DNA of 64,000 nucleotides, from contig NZ_CP166730.1 in assembly GCF_041320665.1 (NCBI RefSeq), forward strand, positions 2,232,001-2,296,000, read 5' to 3'. Source of the DNA: Comamonas sp. GB3 AK4-5. GTDB lineage: Bacteria; Pseudomonadota; Gammaproteobacteria; Burkholderiales; Burkholderiaceae_C. The position numbers and the translations under genes are program-made. Each line of letters starts with the position of its first letter. The first letter of the stretch is position 1. Below, one piece after another: positions 7,364 to 16,461 of this stretch. The notes below the pieces were generated by a model. The model did no database searches and was not told the DNA's origin. It saw nothing but the letters and a program-made list of their open reading frames with translations.

Positions 7364-9459
7364 TGGCAAATATGGAGAAAGACACGTTCCGCAATGTGCT
7401 GGAGCGTGAGATCGAGGACGCCCATGCCTGGCTGGCGGGTGGTATCCGAGGTGAGCAGCAGCGCAATATGCAGTTCTACCTGGGCCTGCCGCTGGGCAAT
7501 GAGGTGCCCGGCCGCTCCCAGGTGGTGAGTTGGGACGTGTTCGAGACCATTGAGGGCGCGCTGCCGAACTTCTTGGAGCCGTTTTTCAGCGGTGACAACA
7601 TCGGCGAGTTTCTGCCGCGGGGGCCCGAGGATGGGCCATTTTCTGACCAGGCCACCGAGCTGGTGAACTATGTAATCCGGGACGACAACCCCGGATTTTT
7701 GCTTTTTAGCGACTGGTTCAAGGACGCGCTGCTGTCCAAGCTGGGCGTGGTGCGGGCCAAGTGGGTGCAGCCAGACCCCGTGCGCGAGGAGTTCAAAGGC
7801 CTGAGCGAAGAGCAGTTGGTGCTGCTGACCCAGGACCCGGCCGTGAGCGTGCTGGAAGCCTCACCCAGCGAAGTACTGCCCCCAGGGCTGGCCCAGGCTG
7901 CCGGCCTGCAGCAGCCCGCGCTGTGGGATGTGACTATCCAGCGAAAGCAGCGCGGCCGGGTGGAGCTACGCAACGTCGCGCCTGGGGACTTTGTGGTCAA
8001 CCGCTCGGCCAAGCGCCTGGAGGATGCCCGCCTGGTCGGTGAATGGGTGACATACACCCGCTCGCAGCTCAAGGAAATGGGCTTCGACAATGCTGCGGAC
8101 ATCAAGCCCTACGACGGCGCGGCCGAGCTGAGCCAGGATGAGCAAGCGGGCGACCAAGTAGACAGTGCAGACAAGACGCTGGAAGAGGTGAGGCTGTTTG
8201 AGGGCTTCATCCGCTGCGACTACAACGGCGACGGCGTGGCCGAGTGGCGCCGCGTGCTGGTGTCCGGTGATGGCGATCTGGAAAACGAGGAGGTCGAAGG
8301 CCACGAATACGCGGTGCTCACGCCCATCAAGCTGCCGCACCGAGTCATCGGCATGGCCTTGGCCGACCCGGTGGTGGAGCTGCAGCGTCTGTCCAGCGGC
8401 CTGACGCGCCAGTATGTGGACAGCCTGTACTTGGCCAACAATCCGCGCACCTACGTGAACATGGCGGCCAAGGTCAACATCGAGGACGTGATCAGCAACC
8501 GCATCGGCGGGATCATCCGCGGTGAGGGCGCGGCGGGTGATGCTGTGGCGCCCATCAAAACCGCGCTGGTGGCCACCGAGAGCCTGCAGGGCCTGGAGAT
8601 GGCCCAGGGCATGCGCGAGCGCCGCACTGGTGTGACCCGCTACAACCAGGGCCTGGATGCCGACAGTCTGAACAAGACGGCCACGGGCATCACCAAGATT
8701 GCCGGCATGGCCGACAAGCGCATGCTGCTGATTCTGCGGATGTTCGCTGAAACCGGTGTCAAGCAGCTGTTCAAGCTGGTGCTGCGCCTGCTGACCCAGT
8801 ACCAGGACATCCCGACGACGGTGCGCTTGCGGGGCAAGTTCGTACAGTTCGACCCGCGCATGTGGTCGCCCGACATGGATGTGAGCACGGACGTGGGCCT
8901 GGGCACCGGTGACAAGACCGAAACCCTGATGCTGCTGCAGCAGTTTGGGCAGTTCATGCAGCAGGCGGCCCAGGTGGGGCTGGTGGGGCCTGAGCAAGTC
9001 TATGAATTTGGCAAGGCCTTGGCCAAGAACGCCAAGCTCAAGGGCGCGGACGAGAAGTTCATGCTCTCGCCGGACAAGGTGCAAAAGCCACCGCAGCAGC
9101 CCAGCCCTGAGCAGATCAAGGCCCAGATGGAGCAGATGAAGCTGCAGGGCCAGCAGCAGCTGGAAGGCATGCGCTTGCAGGCCGAGGCCATGGAAGGCGA
9201 CAAGGCGCGCGCGGCCGAGCTGCAGATCAAGCAGATGGAGCTGCAGCAGCAACAGTGGGCCAAGCTGCTGGAGCTGTCGGCGGGCTACGTTATGGGCCAG
9301 TCGCGCATCGATGGCACGGCACAACCGGCGCAAAACATCATCGGCGGCACGATGCTGGACCAGAACATGCAGGCCCCGGGCATCTCGCCCGAAATGATCA
9401 ACAACGCAGCCCAGATCATTGGCGGCCTGGCTTCACGTTTCCAAGGGGGGCAGGGATGA
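7363..9459 (+). CDS. Portal protein (P22-like, long form)
   Basis: A 698-residue protein that starts in a TGATG overlap with terL. It has the portal features of short-tailed phages: a wing region around EGALPNFLEPFFSGDNIGEFLPRG-type sequence (interrupted here for length), a stem segment, and a long C-terminal Gln/Met-rich coiled coil (about 575-640) that could form the barrel seen in P22 gp1. Length is close to P22 gp1 (725). It forms the dodecameric ring at the DNA-entry vertex and contacts the terminase and the adaptor. Confidence 0.85.
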   Translation: MANMEKDTFRNVLEREIEDAHAWLAGGIRGEQQRNMQFYLGLPLGNEVPGRSQVVSWDVFETIEGALPNFLEPFFSGDNIGEFLPRGPEDGPFSDQATELVNYVIRDDNPGFLLFSDWFKDALLSKLGVVRAKWVQPDPVREEFKGLSEEQLVLLTQDPAVSVLEASPSEVLPPGLAQAAGLQQPALWDVTIQRKQRGRVELRNVAPGDFVVNRSAKRLEDARLVGEWVTYTRSQLKEMGFDNAADIKPYDGAAELSQDEQAGDQVDSADKTLEEVRLFEGFIRCDYNGDGVAEWRRVLVSGDGDLENEEVEGHEYAVLTPIKLPHRVIGMALADPVVELQRLSSGLTRQYVDSLYLANNPRTYVNMAAKVNIEDVISNRIGGIIRGEGAAGDAVAPIKTALVATESLQGLEMAQGMRERRTGVTRYNQGLDADSLNKTATGITKIAGMADKRMLLILRMFAETGVKQLFKLVLRLLTQYQDIPTTVRLRGKFVQFDPRMWSPDMDVSTDVGLGTGDKTETLMLLQQFGQFMQQAAQVGLVGPEQVYEFGKALAKNAKLKGADEKFMLSPDKVQKPPQQPSPEQIKAQMEQMKLQGQQQLEGMRLQAEAMEGDKARAAELQIKQMELQQQQWAKLLELSAGYVMGQSRIDGTAQPAQNIIGGTMLDQNMQAPGISPEMINNAAQIIGGLASRFQGGQG

Positions 9460-9749
9460 GCGATGTCCAGTACCGCGCAGAGCAGGCCCAGCGCCTGCTG
9501 AGCGAACCGCTGTTTCAGGAGGCCCGCGCACTGGTGGTGCAGGCCCTGCAAACCGAAGTCCTGTCTCTGCCCCTGGCGGAGCGCGAGCGCCGCGAGGCGG
9601 CCGTGGCCATGCTCAAGGGCGCGGAGCAGTTTTTTCGTGTGTTCGAGCTTGTGATCGACGGCTACAAGCTGGAGCGTGCCGAGATGGCCAATGAAGCACA
9701 GATGAAAGCCCGTCACCAAGCAATCGAGGAGCGCATGCGCAATGCCTAG
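9456..9749 (+). CDS. Small helical virion-region protein
   Basis: A 97-residue, almost entirely helical protein (QYRAEQAQRLLSEPLFQEA; then AERERREAAVAMLKGAEQFF). It overlaps the portal stop and the next gene. Small proteins with this EALxxxLF-type start commonly sit between portal and scaffold genes in such phages, where they are sometimes called phage accessory or head-closure-related. Function unknown. Confidence 0.6.
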   Translation: MSDVQYRAEQAQRLLSEPLFQEARALVVQALQTEVLSLPLAERERREAAVAMLKGAEQFFRVFELVIDGYKLERAEMANEAQMKARHQAIEERMRNA

Positions 9750-10116
9750 ACCCCGTAAAACCACTACCAGCACCGAGGCACCGGCCACGGCCGCGACCCA
9801 CCCGCAGGAGCAGCAAGAGCTGCAGGCGCCCACAGGGCTGGAGGGGGAGCAAGCCGCAGTGCCCGACACGACCCAGGAGCCGGCCGACCAGGCCCACGCA
9901 GTGAAGCCGCCCGAGCCGATTGCGCCGGAATGGCCCACCGAGCCTCTGGACGAGTTTCTGCGCCGCGTGGAGCGCGTGCACATCGACCGCGACGTAGTGG
10001 CCACGGCCGCGACCCACCCGCAGGCCACTGAAACCACATGGCCCGGCACCTATGGCGGTATTCGCCTGAGCGCTGGCCCGGTGTCCGTCACCTACAGCGA
10101 CGGCACCACCGAATAA
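9742..10116 (+). CDS. Pro/Thr-rich hypothetical protein with internal repeat
   Basis: A 124-residue protein with a basic start (MPRPRKTT), a long low-complexity Pro/Glu/Thr region and a short folded C-terminus ending VSVTYSDGTTE. The peptide ATAATHPQ occurs twice, at about residues 15-22 and 87-94, each encoded by an identical 26-bp DNA repeat. Position in the head operon suggests a virion or assembly role, but no family is recognised. Confidence 0.55.
   Translation: MPRPRKTTTSTEAPATAATHPQEQQELQAPTGLEGEQAAVPDTTQEPADQAHAVKPPEPIAPEWPTEPLDEFLRRVERVHIDRDVVATAATHPQATETTWPGTYGGIRLSAGPVSVTYSDGTTE
9783..10024 (+). repeat. Pair of identical 26-bp in-frame direct repeats
   Basis: The same 26 bases occur at 9783-9808 and 9999-10024, 216 bp apart (a multiple of 3), both encoding ATAATHPQ in the same frame. 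Exact nucleotide identity rather than just peptide similarity suggests a recent duplication or an intragenic recombination substrate. Confidence 0.9.
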
Positions 10117-10126
10117 GGAAAGCACC

Positions 10127-10498
10127 ATGAGCGACCAAGCAGTTGAGCAAGAAATCCAGGCCAAGGGCAAGACGGCTGCACGCATCACGCCGGCTGACAT
10201 CGAGGACAACATTGCCAGCGAGCACTATTTCATTGCTGCCGATGCCATTGATAACGAGCCGAATGCCACCAGCATCGCCCATGACGGAACTGTAGGCATC
10301 CACGACAGTCTTGAGCGGCTGACATTTTGCGTGCTGGTGCTGCGCAACGGTTTCACCGTTACCGGCGAGAGCGCATGCGCCAGCCCTGAGAACTTCGACG
10401 CCGAGATCGGCCGCAAGATCGCGCGCCAGAACGCGGTGCAGAAGATTTGGCCCCTGATGGGCTACGAGCTGCGCAGCCAGCTGGCCACCACCGCGTAA
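10127..10498 (+). CDS. Gp49-like phage protein
   Basis: A 123-residue protein whose core LTFCVLVLRNGFTVTGESAC, then SPENFDAEIGRKIARQNAVQKIWPLMGYELR, is the signature of the Phage_gp49_66 family, conserved in many tailed phages near head genes. Its biochemical role has not been defined. ATG 10127 is preceded by AAGGAAAG. The next element is a terminator. Confidence 0.8.
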   Translation: MSDQAVEQEIQAKGKTAARITPADIEDNIASEHYFIAADAIDNEPNATSIAHDGTVGIHDSLERLTFCVLVLRNGFTVTGESACASPENFDAEIGRKIARQNAVQKIWPLMGYELRSQLATTA

Positions 10499-10560
10499 CC
10501 CATTTTTCAACCCGCCCGGGCACGGTATGCCCGACCGACCAGTTTAGGAACAACCCAGCG

Positions 10561-10594
10561 AGGGGCTGTGTGCGACGGCATGCAGCCCCTTTTT
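10561..10594 (+). terminator. Intrinsic terminator inside the head operon
   Basis: AGGGGCTG (10561-10568) pairs perfectly with CAGCCCCT (10583-10590), followed by TTTTT. It separates the Gp49-like gene from the scaffold gene and would stop uncommitted transcription. Confidence 0.75.
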
Positions 10595-10634
10595 GCGTGG
10601 ACTCACACCTGGCCGGACTCACACACCAAAGACC

Positions 10635-11588
10635 ATGGACGACGATCAAATCAACACCGTAGACGATCTGGCCGCAGCACTGGAAGCCGGCGAGGGACAA
10701 GCCCAGGAAGCCCCCGATGCCGAGCAGCAAGGCGCCGCGCCCCAGAACGAAGGCGATCCCCAGGCAGATGCCGAGCAGGAGGCTGAACAGGCTGAGGGCG
10801 AAGCGGAAGCCGCCGCGCAGGAAGCTGGACAAGCCCCGGAAGCCCCAGCCGACGACCTGGTGGTGAAGTGGAAAGCCGCCGACGGTAGCGACATTGAAGC
10901 GCCGATTGCCGAGCTCAAAGCAGGGTATCTGCGTCATGCGGACTACACCCAAAAGGCCCAGCAGCTGGGCGAAGAGCGCCGGCAGGCAGCCGAGCAGGTG
11001 GCGCAGCAGCACCAGCACGCCCAGCAGCTGACGCGCGACCATGCCCGGCTGCTGCAGATGACGGACCAGCTGGCGCTGTACCAGAAGGCCGATTGGGATG
11101 CGCTGTACCAGCAAGACCCGACGGAAGCAGGGCGCCTGCAAGCCCAATGGCGCCAGACCGAAGCCCAGGCCCAGCAGCTGGCCCATGGCCTGCAACTGGC
11201 CGCGCAGCAGCAGGAGCAGCAGGCAGCACAGCGACACCAGCAAGCCTCGCAAGAGGCGCTGGCCGCGCTGCAGGCCGCGATCCCTGGCTTTGGCGCGGAG
11301 CAGCTGACCGCGATGCGCGACACAGGCCTGGCCCACGGGTTCACCGAGGCCGAGCTGTCCCAGGTGGCAGATGCACGCACGCTCAAGGTGCTGCACGAAG
11401 CCGCCCAGTGGCGCGCGCTGCAGGCCAAGAAGCCCGCCGTCCAACAAAAAGTGCAGGCAGCACCGCCCAAGGCATCCAAGCCTGGTGCTGCAGGCGTTCC
11501 CCCATCCAAACTCGACGCGGCCTGGAAGCAGCTCAATGCCCGCCGCGACGTGAATTCTTTGGCCGCCCTCTTGGCGGCGCAGGAGTAG
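10635..11588 (+). CDS. Capsid scaffolding protein
   Basis: A 317-residue acidic, Gln/Ala/Glu-rich protein directly before the coat gene, the standard position of a scaffold. The N-terminal 75 residues are disordered and acidic. Then VVKWKAADGSDIEAPIAELKAG precedes a long coiled coil (about 105-230). ATG 10635 (MDDDQINTVDD) is chosen over an upstream in-frame start that would overlap the terminator region. Such proteins guide coat assembly and leave before DNA packaging. Confidence 0.75.
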   Translation: MDDDQINTVDDLAAALEAGEGQAQEAPDAEQQGAAPQNEGDPQADAEQEAEQAEGEAEAAAQEAGQAPEAPADDLVVKWKAADGSDIEAPIAELKAGYLRHADYTQKAQQLGEERRQAAEQVAQQHQHAQQLTRDHARLLQMTDQLALYQKADWDALYQQDPTEAGRLQAQWRQTEAQAQQLAHGLQLAAQQQEQQAAQRHQQASQEALAALQAAIPGFGAEQLTAMRDTGLAHGFTEAELSQVADARTLKVLHEAAQWRALQAKKPAVQQKVQAAPPKASKPGAAGVPPSKLDAAWKQLNARRDVNSLAALLAAQE

Positions 11589-11590
11589 AC

Positions 11591-12532
11591 ATGGCACAAC
11601 AAACCAATACCTTCGCCACCTTCGATGCCGTCGGCAATCGTGAAGAGCTGGCGGATGCGATTTACCGCATTTCTCCCGAGGAGACGCCTTTCGTGTCGTC
11701 CATCGGCAAGGACAAGTGCAGCTCTGTGAAGCCCGAGTGGCAGACCGACGCACTGAGCGCTGCGGGCAACAACAAGGTGGAGCAGGGCAACAACGCCACG
11801 GTGAAAGCCGTGACGCCCACCGTGCGCGTGGACAACCGCACCCAGATCTCCGAAAAGACTTTCGGCGTGACGGGCACCCAGGAAGTGGTGGACAAGGCCG
11901 GGCGCAAGTCCGAAAAGACCTACCAGGAAGCCAAGAAGATGTTGGAGCTCAAGCGCGACATTGAGTTTGCTGCCATCAACAATGGCACGGCCATCGCTGC
12001 GGTGCCGGGTGTGGCCCCGCAGGCGCGTGGCCTGTCGGGCTGGCTCAAGACCAACAGCTTCCAAGGTGCCACGGGCGCGGCCCCGGACCCCATCGCCAAC
12101 ACGGCGCCCACGGATGGCACGCTGCGCACCTTCACCGAGGCGCTGCTCAAGCAGGCCATGCAGAAGGCCTGGGAGGAGGGCGGCAATCCCACGCAGCTCT
12201 TTGTCCCGTCGGCACTGCGCGAGAAGGTGTCGGCTTTCTCCGGCTCGGCCACCAAGTTCGAGCAGGCCGACAAAAAAACCACCACCGCCACGGTGGAGGT
12301 CTACATCGGTGACTTTGGCCGGTTGAAGATCGTCAACAGCCGCTACAACCGTGCACGCGATGTGTTTGGCATCGAGCCCGGCCGTTTCAAGCTGCTGCGC
12401 TTGCGCGGTGTGAAGACGACCCCGCTGGCCAAGACGGGTGATGCTGATAACTACATGATCAACACGGAATGGTCGCTCAAGTGTGAGCAAGAAGCCGCGA
12501 ACTTCGCCATCCGTGATCTGCAGGCGGCCTGA
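11591..12532 (+). CDS. Major capsid protein (SU10/DUF5309-like)
   Basis: A 313-residue protein opening MAQQTNTFATFDAVGNREEL, continuing with IYRISPEETPFVSSIGK and TQEVVDKAGRKSE, the typical pattern of SU10-type HK97-fold coat proteins. It starts two bases after the scaffold stop. Absence of a long propeptide agrees with a separate scaffold gene. A strong terminator follows the gene. Confidence 0.87.
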   Translation: MAQQTNTFATFDAVGNREELADAIYRISPEETPFVSSIGKDKCSSVKPEWQTDALSAAGNNKVEQGNNATVKAVTPTVRVDNRTQISEKTFGVTGTQEVVDKAGRKSEKTYQEAKKMLELKRDIEFAAINNGTAIAAVPGVAPQARGLSGWLKTNSFQGATGAAPDPIANTAPTDGTLRTFTEALLKQAMQKAWEEGGNPTQLFVPSALREKVSAFSGSATKFEQADKKTTTATVEVYIGDFGRLKIVNSRYNRARDVFGIEPGRFKLLRLRGVKTTPLAKTGDADNYMINTEWSLKCEQEAANFAIRDLQAA

Positions 12533-12552
12533 CTGGCTTCAACCCACTGACT

Positions 12553-12587
12553 ACCGCCCCGTGTTGCAAGACCGGGGCGGTTCTTAT
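12553..12587 (+). terminator. Intrinsic terminator after the coat gene
   Basis: ACCGCCCCG (12553-12561) pairs with CGGGGCGGT (12573-12581), followed by TCTTATTT. The next gene starts at 12590, so the T-run lies in its leader and leaves no room for a Shine-Dalgarno site. Confidence 0.8.
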
Positions 12588-12589
12588 TT

Positions 12590-12907
12590 ATGCGCTCTCA
12601 AATCCTCAATGCTGCGCCTGGCTCGCAGACCTTGTTTCACAGCCATGGCGACGGCAAAGTGACCATCCAAAAGGTGGATGACGTGACGGATGCGGTGGAG
12701 CGAGCCAAGGCGCTGCACAACCTGGGCGCGCACACCACGGGTATGGGTGACAAGCATGCCGCATCGATCCCTATCCCAGTGCTCACCGAGTGGGCCGCCA
12801 AACGCGGCAAGACCTTTGCCGATTGCATGCAGGACGAGGCGTTGCTCAAGCAGTTTCTGGAAGACCCGGATAACAGCGTGTTTCGCATCTGGAAGGGGGC
12901 TCTATGA
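12590..12907 (+). CDS. Phage structural-region hypothetical protein
   Basis: A 105-residue protein. The C-terminal pattern HAASIPIPVLTEW followed by ALLKQFLEDPDNSVFRIW is shared by small proteins in other short-tailed phage head operons. It lies between coat and adaptor genes. The start directly after the terminator is unusual; ATG 12590 lacks a visible ribosome site, and the next in-frame ATG would remove about 50 residues. Function unknown. Confidence 0.65.
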   Translation: MRSQILNAAPGSQTLFHSHGDGKVTIQKVDDVTDAVERAKALHNLGAHTTGMGDKHAASIPIPVLTEWAAKRGKTFADCMQDEALLKQFLEDPDNSVFRIWKGAL

Positions 12908-13533
12908 CCATCGTCGTGCCCGTGTCGGGCGCTGCTGGCGCTGCGGCCGCGGCCACGCTCGCGTCCTTGTCTGCAGCTGTGGCCAAGTGGCTCAACCGCA
13001 CCGACCTGGACCTGGTGATTCCCGACTTCATCCGCATGGCCGAGGCAGAGTTTGCGCGCGATGTGCGATTGCGCGCGGGCTTTCAGATCGTGGTGGATGG
13101 CGGCCATGCCCCCGCTGGCGATATTTCGCTGCCTGGTGACCTGCTGGAGCTCAAGGAGCTGGAGTTCGCCGGCCAGGTGTTGAGCGAGTTGCCCTATGCC
13201 GACTGGCGCCGCCGCCGTGAGGGGCTATTTTTCGCGCGTGTGGGCGAGGTAGCTCGCGTGCTTGGAAAGCCGGCTGGTGAGTTCATGCTCACCTATGTGC
13301 AGCGGCTGCCTCAGTTGCTGTTCAGCTCGGATTCCAACTGGTTGCTGCGCGACCACTTCGACATGTACCTGTACAAGAGCTGTGAAATCGGCTCGGTCTG
13401 GTTGCGCGACGTGGAAGGTGTCCAGGGCTACAGCGTGAAATATGAAGAGGCCGCGCAGAAGCTGCTGCAGGCAATCAATTACCGCAAATGGGGTGGTGCC
13501 CCGCTGGCCGTACAAGCACCGGGGGTGGTATGA
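12904..13533 (+). CDS. Head-tail adaptor protein
   Basis: A 209-residue protein with LNRTDLDLVIPDFIRMAEAEFARDVR, a helical pattern typical of portal-proximal phage adaptors (gp6/P22 gp4-like) that bind beneath the portal ring. It overlaps both neighbours by 4 bases. The central YADWRRRREGLFF through VLGKPAGEFML fits the core fold of these connectors. It probably forms a dodecameric ring extending the DNA channel. Confidence 0.75.
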   Translation: MTIVVPVSGAAGAAAAATLASLSAAVAKWLNRTDLDLVIPDFIRMAEAEFARDVRLRAGFQIVVDGGHAPAGDISLPGDLLELKELEFAGQVLSELPYADWRRRREGLFFARVGEVARVLGKPAGEFMLTYVQRLPQLLFSSDSNWLLRDHFDMYLYKSCEIGSVWLRDVEGVQGYSVKYEEAAQKLLQAINYRKWGGAPLAVQAPGVV

Positions 13534-14981
13534 ACAAAGTGCTGGGCTTTGCGCCAGATTCCGACCCGACCACACCGGGGCTGCTGGTTGATTGCGAAAA
13601 CCTGATTCCTTCCGAGCTGGGGATGCGGCCAGGCCCGACGATCACACCGGTGGGCGTGGCGCCATTGGTGCAGGACGTGCGTGGTGCGATGGCCGCCATC
13701 GACCTCAACGGCAACCGACTGGCCATCGTTGGCACGCAGGCCGGCCTGTTCACGCTGTCCGGCAACAGCTGGGGAGATATTTCTGGGGCCGGCGCGCCGT
13801 TTTCGCTGGGAAATGACGAGCGCTGGGCTCTCACCCAGTTTGCCAACAGCACCATGGCCTCATGTCGCTCGGCAGGCATGCAGATGGCCACCGGTGGGCA
13901 CTTCGTGCCACTGGATGCTGCGCCCAAGGCCAAGATTTTGGCCAGCCTCAAGGGTTTTGTGATGGCCTTCAACACCCAGGATTCCACCTACGGGGACTCG
14001 CCAGATCGCTGGTGGTGTTCGGCTTACCTGAACGCCGCCGATTGGACGCCGAGCGTGGCCACCTTGTGCACCACGGGCCGCCTGGTCGAGTCCGGCGGGG
14101 AAATCACGGCCGCGCACCGGCTGGGTGACGACATCATTGTCTACAAGCGCCGCTCTACCTTTGTGGGCCGCTACACCGGTCCGGCCGAGGTGTGGAACTT
14201 CACACAGGTGGACTCGGATGTGGGCTGCGTGGGGCAGGACGCCGTATGCGACACGGGCAAGGCGCATTTCTTCATCGGTGATGACGACATCTACTCGTTT
14301 GATGGCGTGCAGGTTCGCCCCATTGGGCGCGGTGTGCTGCGCGATTGGTTTGTCCAGGTGCGCGATCCCAAGTCCATGCACCGCTCGCAAGCCTTTTGGG
14401 ACAAGCAAAACCAGCTGGCCTGGTTTTTCTTCCCCTCGGTGCGCGGTGGTGGTGAGCTGGATTTCGGCCTGGTTTATCACCCATCGACCAACAAATGGGG
14501 CCGGGCCAACAACTACATACGGGCACTGGTGCGCTACGCCTCGCCGGCCGCATCCTATGACGGCGGCTCTGAGCTGGTGAGTGACTACGACAGCGGGCCC
14601 AGCATTGATTACGACTCGCCGTTTTGGGCGGAATCGCAAGAGCTGATGTCGGGCTTTGATGCCCAAAACCGGCTGGTGACTTTCTCCGGTGTGCCTGGGC
14701 CATCGAGCTTTACCAGTGGTGACTTTGGCGACGAGGACCAGCACACGCTGTGCGACCGGCTGGTGCTGCGCCTCAAAGAGGCCCCGGCCAGCGCCTGGGC
14801 CACCGGCTACACCAAGGACGACGGCGGCCAGGAGGCGCGCCAGGCGTCTATGGCCATCCGTGACGATGCCGCTTTCGATATGCGTCAGCGTGGGCGCTGG
14901 CATCGTTTCCGAGTGGACATGACGGGTGACTATGCCTTGATCGGCCTGCGGCCACGGCTCAAGCAAGCGGGGTATCGATGA
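13530..14981 (+). CDS. P22 gp10-like tail hub/DNA-stabilisation protein
   Basis: A 483-residue, beta-rich protein that starts MNKVLGFAPDSDPTTPGLLVDCENLIPSE. Repeating beta-strand units with short turns suggest a propeller, and P22 gp10, a propeller-like tail hub, is 472 residues long. Position immediately after the adaptor is where P22-like phages encode the plug that holds packaged DNA. It probably also carries the fibres. The exact fold needs structure prediction. Confidence 0.65.
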   Translation: MNKVLGFAPDSDPTTPGLLVDCENLIPSELGMRPGPTITPVGVAPLVQDVRGAMAAIDLNGNRLAIVGTQAGLFTLSGNSWGDISGAGAPFSLGNDERWALTQFANSTMASCRSAGMQMATGGHFVPLDAAPKAKILASLKGFVMAFNTQDSTYGDSPDRWWCSAYLNAADWTPSVATLCTTGRLVESGGEITAAHRLGDDIIVYKRRSTFVGRYTGPAEVWNFTQVDSDVGCVGQDAVCDTGKAHFFIGDDDIYSFDGVQVRPIGRGVLRDWFVQVRDPKSMHRSQAFWDKQNQLAWFFFPSVRGGGELDFGLVYHPSTNKWGRANNYIRALVRYASPAASYDGGSELVSDYDSGPSIDYDSPFWAESQELMSGFDAQNRLVTFSGVPGPSSFTSGDFGDEDQHTLCDRLVLRLKEAPASAWATGYTKDDGGQEARQASMAIRDDAAFDMRQRGRWHRFRVDMTGDYALIGLRPRLKQAGYR

Positions 14982-15286
14982 AGCTGCAAACCGATAACTT
15001 CCGCCTGGGCAGCGATTTGCCCTCACTGGCCAAGAGCCTCACCCAGCTGCTACCGCGCATTGCCATGCAGGTGAACAACGTGTCCGAGGGCCGTTTGGTG
15101 GGAAGCCACAACGCACAAGAAGTGCCGCCGGCCATGGGCCTGTACCAAGCAGGGGACTACATCCGCAACAGCGCGCCGCGCGTGCTGGGGGCTGACGGCG
15201 CCCAGTATGTGCTCAAGGGCTGGATCTGCGTGACCAGCGGCGAGCCGGGGGCATGGGTGGAAGACAGGGGAGTGACTGGCACATGA
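14978..15286 (+). CDS. Small virion-region protein
   Basis: A 102-residue protein overlapping its neighbours by 4 bases on both sides. It has a helical N-terminus and a C-terminal beta pattern (YVLKGWICVTSGEPGAWVEDR) of the kind found in small fibre-associated or tail-tip beta domains. Not recognised as a named family. Confidence 0.6.
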   Translation: MKLQTDNFRLGSDLPSLAKSLTQLLPRIAMQVNNVSEGRLVGSHNAQEVPPAMGLYQAGDYIRNSAPRVLGADGAQYVLKGWICVTSGEPGAWVEDRGVTGT

Positions 15287-15696
15287 GCTATCAATTGCGC
15301 GTCGTGCCGGCTGCTTTCGTGGGGCGTGCCTGGGCAGATGGCGCCCACCAACTGGCCCAGGCCTGCGAAACCTCTGGCGGGGAGATCACTGGCGACCAGC
15401 TCAAGCTGCTGCTGTGCCGCGGCGAGCGCGACCTGATCCGCATTGACCTGGGCGACCAGGCCGTGGGCTGGGCCGCGACCCGCATCGACCAACTGCCCAA
15501 TGTCCGCGCCCTGCATGTCTGCGAGCTGTACGCGCCAGGCGGCCACTGGCTGCCGTGCTGCGAGCTGCTGGCCGACATGGCCCGCAGCAATGGCTGCACA
15601 GAACTGCGCTGCAGTGCCAAGCCGGCGCAGCAGCGGCTTTATCAGCGGCACCTGCCTTGGGAGCCGCTTTACACAACCATGAGGATGCCCCTATGA
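15283..15696 (+). CDS. Possible GNAT-like phage protein
   Basis: A 137-residue protein. The alternation of strands and helices (DLIRIDLGDQAVGWAATRID; HVCELYAPGGHWLPCCELLADMARSNGCTELRC) resembles a shortened acetyltransferase fold, and phages of this type often have such a gene between the tail hub and ejection proteins. No acetyl-CoA-binding Q/RxxGxG/A loop is obvious, so the activity is doubtful. It may be a structural derivative. Confidence 0.5.
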   Translation: MSYQLRVVPAAFVGRAWADGAHQLAQACETSGGEITGDQLKLLLCRGERDLIRIDLGDQAVGWAATRIDQLPNVRALHVCELYAPGGHWLPCCELLADMARSNGCTELRCSAKPAQQRLYQRHLPWEPLYTTMRMPL

Positions 15697-16460
15697 ACCC
15701 GCTTCAAGAAAAGCACCGGGCGCTGGGCTGGGCACGGCCAGGTAAGGGCGGAGGCTCCAGTACCAGCAGCAGCCAGATTGCCTATCCCGACGAAATCAAG
15801 CCTTTGCTTTCCAACGTGGCCCAACTGAGCACCGACCTTTACAACAAGGGCTGGCAGGGTTATGGCGGCCAGCGCTTCGCAGACCTGAACGGCACCCAGC
15901 AGCAGGCGCTGCAGGGCATCCAAGACCGCGCCACGGGTGGCTCGGAGCTGTGGAACCAGGCCAAGGGCAATCTGTCCCAGATGATGGGTGACCAGCAAAA
16001 CCCGTATCTGGACCAGCAGGTGGCCAATGCCCAGAAATCGGTGGTGGACAGCTACAACCTGAGCACCAAGCCGCAAATGGAAAGCGCCATGGTGGGCTCT
16101 GGCTCCTTTGGCAATTCCGGGCTGCAGCAGATGCAGCAGCAAGGCCAAAACCAGTTGCAGCAGAACCTGGGCAATGTGGCGACCCAGATGTATGGCGATG
16201 CCTACAAGACCAACCAGACCAACAAGATGCAGGCGCTGGGCATGGCCCAGGGCTTCGCCAACCAGGACTACACCGACCTGAACCAGATGCTCAACGTCGG
16301 CAACACGTTCCAGGACCAGGCCCAGAACAAAGCCGACTTCAACTATGAGCAGTGGCAGAGCCAGCAGGACGACCCGTACAAGAAGCTGCAGGCCATGACG
16401 GGCGTTATGAGCGGCACGGCGGGCAGCACGACGACGAGCAAACAGTCGGGAGGGAAGTGA
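15693..16460 (+). CDS. Ejection/internal virion protein, first of set
   Basis: A 255-residue Gln/Asn/Gly-rich protein (LQQMQQQGQNQLQQNLGNVA). Its composition and position before two more similar genes match the set of DNA-ejection proteins (P22 gp7/gp20/gp16 role) that are packaged inside the capsid and build a channel across the cell envelope. No enzymatic motif is visible. Confidence 0.6.
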   Translation: MNPLQEKHRALGWARPGKGGGSSTSSSQIAYPDEIKPLLSNVAQLSTDLYNKGWQGYGGQRFADLNGTQQQALQGIQDRATGGSELWNQAKGNLSQMMGDQQNPYLDQQVANAQKSVVDSYNLSTKPQMESAMVGSGSFGNSGLQQMQQQGQNQLQQNLGNVATQMYGDAYKTNQTNKMQALGMAQGFANQDYTDLNQMLNVGNTFQDQAQNKADFNYEQWQSQQDDPYKKLQAMTGVMSGTAGSTTTSKQSGGK

Positions 16461-16461
16461 G

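Noticed and set aside
7966..9333. Long leftward frame across the portal gene
   Set aside because: Leu/His/Gln-rich shadow of the portal coding strand; no ribosome site or domain.
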